Below are positions 56,131-64,000 of a stretch of 64,000 nucleotides of DNA, in pieces. Source of the DNA: Diphasiastrum complanatum (Eukaryota > Streptophyta > Lycopodiopsida > Lycopodiales > Lycopodiaceae); NCBI GenBank assembly GCA_029204225.1, contig CM055097.1:14393221-14457220 (forward strand), in the 5' to 3' direction. Every line of letters starts with the position of its first letter. Within the stretch, counting starts at the first letter, position 1. The position numbers and the translations under genes were made by a program. The notes under the pieces are model-generated. The model was not told the DNA's origin. It saw nothing but the letters and a program-made list of their open reading frames with translations, and made no database searches.

Positions 56131-56540
56131 CGGACGCGTCCAATTTTTTGAAAAAAAAAAATACAGGCACCTGCTTACGCTGTCTTCCATCCCAAAAGCA
56201 AAATAAAAGCAATTTATGGCCCCAATTTTTCCCCCGGAATTAATTATCAAAGGATGTCTGGCACCGATCTGCCCCCTCCTGTTAAAAAAAAGGAAAACGG
56301 TACCAAAAAAATTTGCAACAGACCTAACCACTACCCATGCCTCCTCCCATAACTGAGATATTACCAAACAACGACGAGTAATGAGCAGTTCATAAATTAT
56401 TATGAACCTTCATTGGGAACTAAGCTCCAAAAAAGCGGCAAAGAAAGATCTGAAAGTGGTTTTGAGTGAAGATGATGGTTTGTATGGCAAACATATTACT
56501 GATTTGGGGTTTAGGGTGCATCAGTGACTGTCTCAAAGAA

Positions 56541-56790
56541 GTGAATGCTCACCAAAGGATTTGGGAGAGGTGAACGCTCACCAGAGGATTTGGGAGAGGT
56601 GAACGCTCACCAGAAGGATTTGGGAGAGGTGAATGCTCACCAGAAGAATGACAAGCTCTCAGGACCAGAAGGGTCTGGGGGAAATGCTCACCAGAGGATT
56701 TGGGAGAGGTGAACGCTCACCAGAAGAGTGACAAGCTCTCAGGACCAGAAGTCTCCGAGGGAAGAGTGACAAGCTCTCAAGACAGGAAAC
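56541..56790 (+). repeat. Minisatellite, about 29-30 bp units
   Basis: Units like 'gtgaacgctcaccagagg' + 'atttgggaga' repeat about six times, interspersed with 'agtgacaagctctcagg' units (three copies). 'gtgaacgctcac' is itself a near palindrome. Confidence 0.85.
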
Positions 56791-56802
56791 CAGAAGACCT
56801 AC

Positions 56803-57770
56803 ACACTACTATGTCTTATATGATGAGATCAGTTTCCCCCCCGATGAACTTCAACAACTTACTAGTTATCTATGCAAAACTGTGTCATTCACTACAGAAA
56901 ACCACAAGACCTACACACTACTGTTTCTTGGTTGATGAGATCGGTTTCTCCCCGGATGAACTTCAACAGCTTACTAATTACGTATGGCACTACTTCAACA
57001 CGCTACAACACACGGTCGAAATTTTGCGTACCAACACGGGGGCTCCGAAACATCTCCCAGTTTTCTGGTCCCGACCGGACAAAGTGTCCTGGGAGCCCTA
57101 TTTAACGTCGAACTTCGGACGGACGTTGCGGGCTGACTGTCGGTCGTTTCCTCGTCATGTCTGTTCCCGCAGGTTCCTATCGAGGTTGTCCACTGGTCGA
57201 AACAGACAGCACCTGAAACGGATCCCGTTTGGAAAAACGGGGCCGTCGGACGGAAAGCTGCAAAACTAGTCCATTTCGCTTGACCTAAATGCGTTTCTCT
57301 CCAGTCGAAGGGCCATTTTGACCGAACGATACCTGAATCGAGCCAGGATCGATCCCTTGGGTTTGTATCGGGATCACGAACTTGTGGACTGTGTTCCTGG
57401 ACCATTAATGCATTCTACACAATACCATGGCCTATGTGATGAGATAGATTTTGGGTGAATGGACACCAAAAGAGTGAATGGTCAACAGAACTATGCCATT
57501 CACTACAGGGAACCACAGGACCGACCATCCTGCAAGAAGTATTGCTATCTCTGTCAGCACAAGCCTGCACAGTACTATGTCTTATATGATGTGCCCCCCC
57601 CCCGGATGAACTTCAGCAGCTTACTAATTACTTATGCAAAACTGTTTCATTCACTACAGGGAACCACGAGACCTACACAGTACTATGTCTTATATGATGT
57701 GATCGGTTTCCCCCCGGATGAACTTCAACAGCTTACTAATTACTTATGCAAAACTGTTTCATTCACTACA
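56803..57770 (+). repeat. Tandem family of 112-114 bp units
   Basis: Copies anchored by 'gatgaacttcaacagcttac' lie near 56843, 56956, 57605 and 57716; each includes 'tatgtcttatatgatg' and 'attcactaca'. The family reappears in reverse at 49413-49592. Reading frames through it are unlikely to be genes. Confidence 0.75.
57120..57365 (+). repeat. Direct repeat copy 1
   Basis: Matches 57770-57958 with gaps, sharing 'ctgcaaaactagtccatt' and 'cgaatcgagccagg'. It separates the two groups of the 112 bp tandem units. Confidence 0.7.
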
Positions 57771-57958
57771 GGCCGTTCGTCCGTTCCTCATCCTGTCTGC
57801 TCCCACAGGTTCCTGGCGAGATTGTCCGTTGGCTGAAACCGACGGCACCCGAAACGGATCCTGTTTGGAGAAACTAGGCCGTCGGACAGAGAGCTGCAAA
57901 ACTAGTCCATTTTGACCGAACGACACCCGAATCGAGCCAGGCTCGATCCCTCTTGGAT
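57770..57958 (+). repeat. Direct repeat copy 2
   Basis: Shorter copy of 57120-57365. It ends at 'tcttggatcct' where the next hAT fragment starts in mid-exon. Confidence 0.7.
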
Positions 57959-57961
57959 CCT

Positions 57962-58457
57962 AGCTGCATTTCGTTTCGGCATTGGCACGTTCGGTCACCC
58001 GGCTGCTCAGGATCCAGAGAGGAGGCAGCTCCCCATTACCTGGTGGACGGTAGCACCTATCCCTCCATACAGCGTCTTGCACTGCGGGTCCTTTCACAAG
58101 TATGCATCTCATCTCATCCTCTCTTGCTGTGTTTCGTTGACATTCCACCCGTGCACATGTGCTGAACCATTTCATTGCACGTACCACAGGATTGCGCTGC
58201 CTCCGTGTGTCAGCGTAATTGGAGCACATGGGCCCTCGTTCACACGAGGAGAAGAAACAGGCTCTCAGTGAGTCAGCTAGAGCAGTTGGTGTTCTGTAGC
58301 ACCAACGCACGTCTTGCCAGGAGACTGCCGACCATTACGAGCGCATTGCAGGTGATGGGCTATTCCCCCATAGCATGTTGGTTTACGTCTCACTAAAATG
58401 TAGGTTGCCATTTTTGATCAAGTTGTTGTCCTAACACGCAATATTTTGACCTTGCAG
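57962..58457 (+). pseudogene. hAT transposase fragment, exons 2-3
   Basis: Starts inside exon 2 ('AAFRFGIGTFGHPAAQDPERR'-like), loses seven bases after 'TWW' relative to the other copies, then has an intron and exon 3 (58190-58351) with 'DCAASVCQRNWSTW', where the glutamate of the usual CERNWS motif is glutamine. The next intron ends TTGCAG at 58457. The N-terminal catalytic half is absent. Confidence 0.8.
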
Positions 58458-60120
58458 ACGAAGATATCTGATTTGGAGCGCCAGGTTGACTTGCCTACGG
58501 ACAGCGTCCATCCCATGCCTGCAGATGACTTGGGCACAAAGTTGATGGCAGAGAGAGAGAGGGAGCTTGCCGAGATGAGAGAGAGAGAGAGCTTGGGCTT
58601 GAGCACAAAGAGCCTCCATTGTATGAGGCAGATGAGCCAGTGTCAGAGGATGAGCATGATGAGGATGAGCCCATTCGGGTTGTGTTTGCCAGATCAAAGT
58701 GGGATGAGGCAAATGATACAGGTGTAGGGCACACGCCACGGGCAGGGGTCATAGGTGCATCGCGTGGCAGAGGTGGGGCACATGGCGCAAGTTATACCAG
58801 GAGACAGGCAGGGCACACAGGGGGGGCCAGTGGCATACCTACCTATGTCGATATGATGGAGGAGGCTCTTGATAGAGGGCAGAGTGATTTGGATGCCGGT
58901 CCCGCAGCTGCTTGGATGCATGCAGTACAGAGTCATGGCCGTTACTACGACAGCACACCAGAGACACCAAAGGAGGCACCAGATGACTTTGATTGCACCG
59001 ATTGGGAGGCCATGCAGGGTCTACAGGGTGCACATGATGAGACACAGGATGAGGCACGGGTTGATTCAGGGGATGGTGCACAGGATGAGGCCCAGAGCCC
59101 AGAGCATTTGTATTCAGATGCCCAGAGAGACAACTTGATTGCCATGTTGGATTCAGAGGCCCAGCAGATGCCGAGAGTCAGGGCATCCCCATCATCTCTT
59201 GTCAGCATGCCATACACAGAGTCTCAGCTAGAGCAGCTACATGAGGTGCCTGCAGTTCCTCCAGTTCCTCAGAGGGTATATGTGCGCCGCACAGCTCCTC
59301 CAGTGCCACCGATGCCATTCAGGCCTACAGCCCCTCCATCGCCATCCACTTCTGCAGCACCAGGTCTCCATGGCAGGCCACCATCTGTGCCCAGGTTTTC
59401 TCTTGCAGCGCCCACATCCACAGTGGCTCCTCCAGTGGCAGCACCCACTCCACTGGCTCCCCCTTTGGCAATACCCAGGATGTACCAGTATCGGCCACCG
59501 GAGCGCCCCTTCCAGTACATATCACCACTGTACTTGCCTCCTGCACAGCCAATTCCTCCACCTGCAGTTCCCTCTTTGGCTTCCCTATCCCAGTCGGTCT
59601 CAGCTTGGGCCCAACCTAGCCAGCCAGGTGATTTGCATGGGGGTGATGAGGCATTGACAGCTCCTCTCGTCCGCAAAAAACCAGGAAGGCCCAAGGGTGC
59701 ACCGAACAAGAAAGGCAAGGCACAGAAATTGCGAGGGAGGAGAGGACGACCTCGCAAGGCTCCAGGTACAGCTAGAGGTGCAGTATTACAGCCAGTTGGA
59801 GCAGGTGTTGTTGGTTTCGCTTGCTTGGGGCCTGATATGGAGGCAGATTGGGATGATGCTAGTGACGAGTCCTCCTCCTCGGATACACAGCCCATGCAAG
59901 TTCCAGACAGGCACAGATATCGGCTGCGAGAGTCAGCTCGGGGCCCTGAGTTGTCTCCGGAGCATTCGTCTGAGTCAAAGTCAGAGCCAGAGCATTGTTT
60001 GTGGCTCTGTTATTTTAGTTTCAGTAGTTTGTTTCCAGCAGACGGTCGACCATTGTATTCAGACCATTTTTCACATTATATTCAGTGTTTGGCGTACTTT
60101 ATTTACTGCACATTGTGTTC
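58458..60120 (+). pseudogene. hAT transposase exon 4 with AT-hook tail
   Basis: Starts 'TKISDLERQVDLPTDSVHPM' and the ERER stretch; a 14-base GA tract throws the frame, and then a long frame from about 58619 encodes an acidic part ('EADEPVSEDEHDEDEPIRVV'), a Gln/Pro-rich middle and two AT-hooks: 'KKPGRPKG' near 59675 and 'RRGRPRKAPG' near 59738. AT-hooks bind the minor groove of AT-rich DNA, which would suit an element that inserts in TA runs. The frame passes the fold-back junction near 60120 without a stop, so the natural end is lost. Confidence 0.75.
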
Positions 60121-60121
60121 A

Positions 60122-61851
60122 TCTGCCTCATACAATGGAGGCTCTCTGTGCTCAAGCCCAAGCTCTCTCTCTCTCTCTCATCTCGGCAAGCTCCCTCTCT
60201 CTCTTTGCCATCAACTGTGTGCCCAAGTCATCTGCAAGCATGGGATGGACGCTGTCCGTAGGCAAGTCTACCTGGCGCTCCAAATCAGATATCTTCGTCT
60301 GCAAGGTCAAAATTGAGCATGTCAGGAAAACAACTTGATCAGAAACTGAAACCTACATTTTAGTGAAACGTCAACCAACATGCTATGGGAGAATAGCCCA
60401 TCACCTGCAATGCGCTCGTAATGGTCGGCAGTCTCTTGGCGAGACGTGCGTTGGTGCTGCAGAACACCAACCGCTCTAGCTGACTCACTGAGAGCCTGTT
60501 TCTTCTCCTCGTGTGAATGAGAGCCCATGTGCGCCAATTACGCTCACACACGGAGGCAGCGCAATCCCGTGGTACGTGCAATGAAATGGTTCAGCACATG
60601 TGCACGGGTGTAACGTCGACGAAACACAACAAGGGAGGATGAGATGAGATGCATACCTGTGAAAGGACACGCAGTGCAAGACGCTGTATGGAGGGATAGG
60701 TACTACCGAACATGGTCCACCAGGTAATGGGGAGCTGCCTCCTCTCTGGATCCTGAGCAGTCGGGTGGCCGAACGTGCCCATGCCGAAACGAAATGCAGC
60801 TAACTCCTCCATGAGTCTGACAGGATCCAAGCCAATGTGTGGACCCACCATGTAGATGTACTCAAGCCAATCCGACACGAGCTCCCTGTCTGATATTTGT
60901 GTCAGAGAGAGGAAGAGGGGATGCAAGGTGTGTCCAACATTGTGGATACTCCTGTGAAAGTAGTTCCACCGCGTCTCCCAGATGAACTGCAGCTCCGGCA
61001 TCCTGCACGAAGTCCAAGCAGATTTTGGAAAAAATGTAACATTGACAGAAAAACAAACTAGCAACCACTGAAAAGATAAAGACCAATTACATTACTATAC
61101 TGCTTACGTCTCTGGCTGCAAGATGGGCAGCTGCAAGAACTTTCCGATCCGGTCCATGAGCTCATACACCAGTCCAAGTCGAAGGAGCCCTGACAATGTC
61201 TGCGCATCCCTCCAAAACCGGTCTCCCCTCACCATGGAAGAAAAGTGCTCCCCATCCTCAGTGTGCTGAAACGTACTGGCACGCCAAAGATCACTGGCAA
61301 CCATCTATAGAAGTTGTGCCCTGCACCTGATCAGACGGTCGATCACCACCAAGTTGAAAGCAAAGCATGTGGGGCTGGCTTACGGAGGTCCAAATGGCTG
61401 AACACCTGAAACATGGCAAGAACATGCCTCTTTCTGGTGACTTTCTGGTGACAAAAGTCACCAGGAAGAGGGCCTCACGGACGATGGCTCTAACCCATGG
61501 AAGTCCACCTATCTCCCCCATGAGAAGGTCTATGTCGTGCCCTGCACATGGAGTATGGACGATGTGAGGGAACTCGGCCTCTAGCAAGACACCCATTTGA
61601 ACGCAGTTGGTGGCATTGTCCGTCACCACCGTAACGACATGTTGGGGGTCTATGGACAGGATGGAAGACCTAATGACGTCATACATGAACTCTACAGATA
61701 TGACCCTCCCCCCTCTACTGCAATCCACGGCTCTCAAAAATTGTGTACCCATGCAATTGGAGACCAAGATGTTGAGGATCAGCCTCCTCCTGACATCAGT
61801 CCAGCCATCGGACATGATGCTGCATCCATATGTGGCCCAGAGGGGGCGTAG
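60122..61851 (-). pseudogene. hAT transposase, inverted copy, DUF659 to coiled coil
   Basis: Reading leftwards from 61851: 'LRPLWATYGCSIMSDGWTDV', 'LNILVSNCMGTQFLRAVDCS' and 'VVTVVTDNATNCVQMGVLLE' (DUF659, to about 61470); after a frame change 'LWRASTFQHTEDGEHFSS'; intron 1 near 61.0-61.1 kb; exon 2 'MPELQFIWETRWNYFHRSIH' to 'LPITWWTMFGSTYPSIQR' in one clean frame; exon 3 'DCAASVCERNWRTWALIHTR'; then the ERER region to 60122. A segment equivalent to 'PLYIVLRMADSEGST' is deleted. The copy stops just where the acidic tail begins and lies tail-to-tail with the plus-strand copy. Its 5' end is cut by a gypsy LTR at 61852. Confidence 0.85.
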
Positions 61852-62175
61852 TGTAATAGATCCTAACACCACAGTAGGGCAAACACTAACTGATCCACCC
61901 AACCTTGCCTACTCCCTGATATAGAGTAAGCCCCTCCTAGCCCAGTGTGAGGACTGGTAGCATGCAACTGCCAAGTGTCGGCCACGTGGCACTGACGTGG
62001 TCGACTGCACGTCGGGACCCAACTGTGTTAGGCCCACCATGGCTATGGACCGTGCTGGGGCACACTACTCACACTGTCTTGCCCTGTTGGTCATGTACGT
62101 TGGACACGACCCTGACTGTGGTATCTGACCTATCTGTGTTCTCTAGGGTTCGGCACTGGTTACGAGCTCGTAACA
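61852..62175 (-). mobile_element. 3' LTR of a chromodomain Ty3/gypsy element, about 324 bp
   Basis: On the minus strand it starts TGTTACGAGCTCGTAACC right after the PPT and appears to end ATCTATTACA at 61852, where hAT coding sequence resumes. A TATA-like 'actctatatcagg' lies near 61922 on the minus strand. The flanking five bases on the inner side are CGTAG (61847-61851); the matching duplication would lie outside the window. Confidence 0.75.
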
Positions 62176-62189
62176 CTCCCTCCCCCTTA
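62176..62189 (-). promoter_or_regulatory. Polypurine tract of the gypsy element
   Basis: The minus strand reads 'ttaagggggagggag' directly before TGTTACGAGC; it overlaps the last codons of pol. Confidence 0.85.
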
Positions 62190-63467
62190 AGAACCGTCTT
62201 GGTCCTCTAACACAAAGTCTGGAAAAATTTTGCGAAGGACGCTGCCTCTTTCCCAAGTGGCATTCTCAACAGGCTGATCATTCCACTTAACCAGATATTC
62301 TCGGTATAGAGTATGACGAGTCTGCGTCTCTCTACTATCAAGAATCTCCTCTGGTTCATGTGGAGGTTGTTGAGGATCCAATGGGAGAACTAGAACACTG
62401 TCCCCTACCAGATTGTCTGATCTGGTTAAGGCTTTTCGTAACTGACTTACATGAAAGACTGGAAAAACCTTACTGTTGTGTGGGAGTTCTAGTTCATAGG
62501 TGACCTCGCCTAGTCTCCTACTAATGGTAAAGGGACCACAATACCTTGGAGACAACTTAGCACACACTCCTGATTTGAGGGTTTTAGAGTCAACTGGGAC
62601 TCTCAAGTAGACTTTCTCACCAGTGGAGAACTGCACATCCCGTCTGTGTGGATCTGCATAATGCCTGGCTCGATCCTGGGATTGTCTAATGCTACGCTTA
62701 GCATGTTCTATCATCTGGTTTAGGTCTTCTAAAAAGTTTCTGGCTGCTTCAACTTTTTCTTGTTTAAACCCTACAGCTGTGGGTGAGCGTGGCTGAAAAC
62801 CGTACATCAGCATAAATGGGCTGTATCCCGTAGCTGAATGTTTGGTACTGTTGTAAGCAAACTCTAATATCGAGAGATACTCCTCCCAATTAGTCTGCCT
62901 CTTGCTGACGTATGCACGAAGCATATCCTCCAGCACTTGATTTACCCTTTCTGTTTGACCGTCCGTCTGTGGATGGTCGGTGGTACTCATATTAAGTTTA
63001 GTATGGAGATGATGGAATACTGCCTTCCAAAAATTTCCAGTAAACTTACTGTCCCGGTCGCTGACTATGCCGGAAGGTAGACCGTACAATTTAAATAGCC
63101 CGTCTACAAACAACCTCGCTAACTCTGGAGCTCTAACGGTTGTTTTGGTCGGAATAAAATGAGCCATTTTGGTCAGACGGTCAACTGTGACCCATATAGC
63201 GTCATTACCCTTTTGGGTTTTAGGCAGGCCTACTATAAAATCCATGGAGATACTCTCCCATTTACCAGCTGGTATTTCTAAGGGATGCAACAACCCTCCT
63301 GCCTTTAAACGCTCTGCTTTATTTACTTGACATTTCTGGCAACTGGTTACATACTGGTGGACGTCCTTTTTCATACTGGGCCAGAAAAATTGCCTACGAA
63401 GAAGCTCATAGGTCTTCTGTATGCCTGGGTGTCCCGCGCTAGGATTGTCATGACATTCATATAGGAC
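62187..63467 (-). CDS. Ty3/gypsy integrase with chromodomain
   Basis: A clean frame of over 390 codons. Counting from the methionine at 63374, CxxC of the zinc finger is at residues 12-15 with its two histidines just upstream ('ECHDNPSAGHPG'). The catalytic triad is D45 ('SMDFIVGLP'), D106 ('SDRDSKFTG') and E142 ('GQTERVNQ'), with exactly 35 residues between the last two. 'KLSPRYCGPF' and 'VFPVFHVSQLRKAL' follow near residues 270-315, and a chromodomain at the end ('EEILDSRE', 'YLVKWNDQPVENATWERG'), which in chromoviruses guides insertion towards marked chromatin. All key residues are present. It is the best preserved pol part in the window. Confidence 0.93.
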   Translation of the reverse strand, partial: VLYECHDNPSAGHPGIQKTYELLRRQFFWPSMKKDVHQYVTSCQKCQVNKAERLKAGGLLHPLEIPAGKWESISMDFIVGLPKTQKGNDAIWVTVDRLTKMAHFIPTKTTVRAPELARLFVDGLFKLYGLPSGIVSDRDSKFTGNFWKAVFHHLHTKLNMSTTDHPQTDGQTERVNQVLEDMLRAYVSKRQTNWEEYLSILEFAYNSTKHSATGYSPFMLMYGFQPRSPTAVGFKQEKVEAARNFLEDLNQMIEHAKRSIRQSQDRARHYADPHRRDVQFSTGEKVYLRVPVDSKTLKSGVCAKLSPRYCGPFTISRRLGEVTYELELPHNSKVFPVFHVSQLRKALTRSDNLVGDSVLVLPLDPQQPPHEPEEILDSRETQTRHTLYREYLVKWNDQPVENATWERGSVLRKIFPDFVLEDQDGS

Positions 63468-64000
63468 CTACTGCCTATAATCCTCTGAATTGGGGACACA
63501 TACTCTATCTCTATAGAGCAAGTACTCATCCTGAATGGAATACTGTTTCCATTTGAATCCTTGAGTCAACTGACCCTCAACCACTGGGGTTTGCTTGGGT
63601 AATACAGGCTTAGAATCCTCAACGTCATCTGATGACGTATACTCGGACTCATCATCATCCTCAACGGAAGCTGCCGTATTCTTGGATGAACTGGCACCAG
63701 CCCCGGGAACTGGTTCTGGAGTCTGTAACTGTCTGTTCTGGACTGAGTTCCAGATAATAGAGAAGAATGCATCATGCTGGCATTTCCCTCTCAAGGACTC
63801 GAGTAACTCATTACGAATCTGAGTAAAACTCAGCTCGTTTATCATAGGCATTCTGCTAAGGGCATCTGCTACTGTATTGAATTTTCCACGCCTATATCTG
63901 ATAGACATGTCAAACTCTTGCATCAACTCTGCCCAACGAGCTTTCCGACCTCTAAGCTCAGGTTGATTGCAAAGGTATCTGAGACTCTCATGGTCTGTCA
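63468..64000 (-). pseudogene. Ty3/gypsy RNase H end and connection, one stop
   Basis: Enters from the right edge with 'TDHESLRYLCNQPELRGRKA', then 'FDMSIRYRRGKFNTVADALS', the RNase H end. A poorly conserved acidic connector ('SVEDDDESEYTSSDDVEDSK') and 'YSIQDEYLLYRDRVCVPN' precede a TAG at 63468-63470. The frame continues without shift into the integrase, so this single stop is the only visible defect. The rest of the element lies to the right of the window. Confidence 0.9.

Noticed and set aside
56700-57269. A 189-codon plus frame
   Set aside because: It runs through tandem repeat units and unrelated junctions, repeats the unit translation and shows no domain.
58619-60316. 565-codon frame as a complete gene
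   Set aside because: The last 65 codons are antisense to the inverted copy beyond the fold-back junction near 60120; only the part before is hAT tail.

Overview
The window looks like a block of nuclear DNA from a land plant with a large, transposon-filled genome. The evidence is degenerate Ty1/copia and Ty3/gypsy elements with initiator-Met or Asp tRNA primer sites, BED/DUF659-type hAT transposases with introns, foldback/MITE elements, short TTTAGGG runs and long GA and TA microsatellites. The species cannot be told from the sequence. No intact host gene was found. The only host-like protein match is a decayed histone H3-fold fragment near 44.8 kb.

Layout. 1-4.0 kb: two broken copia 3' halves separated by a gypsy LTR fragment. 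4.0-6.4 kb: mostly unassigned, with one unrecognised reading frame and a GTCGC/GCGAC-rich CACTA-like remnant. 6.6-11.8 kb: a minus-strand copia element (gag, protease, integrase end, reverse transcriptase) split by other DNA. 11.8-15.7 kb: a gypsy pol fragment joined to an unusual 3' region (called X here), then a gypsy LTR and 1.3 kb of its internal DNA. 15.7-20.4 kb: a copia element without integrase but with a recognisable PBS, PPT and 1.35 kb 3' LTR. 20.4-22.0 kb: another copia fragment. 22.4-31.5 kb: a minus-strand gypsy gag-protease element with its LTR, whose gag is split by a striking insertion at 26.1-29.0 kb: two long LTRs separated by only 38 bp and flanked by a CTAGA duplication. 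31.5-33.7 kb: copia gag, leader, PBS and LTR. 35.6-38.95 kb: copia fragments and a second copy of region X with an LTR and an Asp-type PBS. 39.3-40.5 kb: an alternating tandem repeat built on nested inverted repeats. 41.2-44.9 kb: a foldback element, an acidic uncharacterised reading frame and the histone-like fragment. 45-48.9 kb: nothing convincing.

The last 15 kb are different: GC-rich islands, microsatellites and hAT DNA. One hAT element (50.92-55.71 kb) has about 130 bp inverted ends lying in TA repeats, a spliced transposase, a convergent second reading frame and a nested 451 bp MITE with TTA duplications. A second, inverted pair of transposase fragments (57.96-61.85 kb) keeps a long acidic/proline-rich tail with two AT-hooks. 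A chromodomain Ty3/gypsy element (61.85-64.0 kb, continuing to the right) has inserted into that hAT gene and is the best preserved retroelement here.

The most notable signals are the LTR-38bp-LTR element; the symmetric nested-hairpin tandem repeat behind a gypsy primer site; hAT-like ends that all abut TA repeats while swapping palindromic words; GA-tract frameshifts in every copy of the hAT transposase; and LTRs flanked on both sides by internal sequence, which suggests tandem head-to-tail retroelements.
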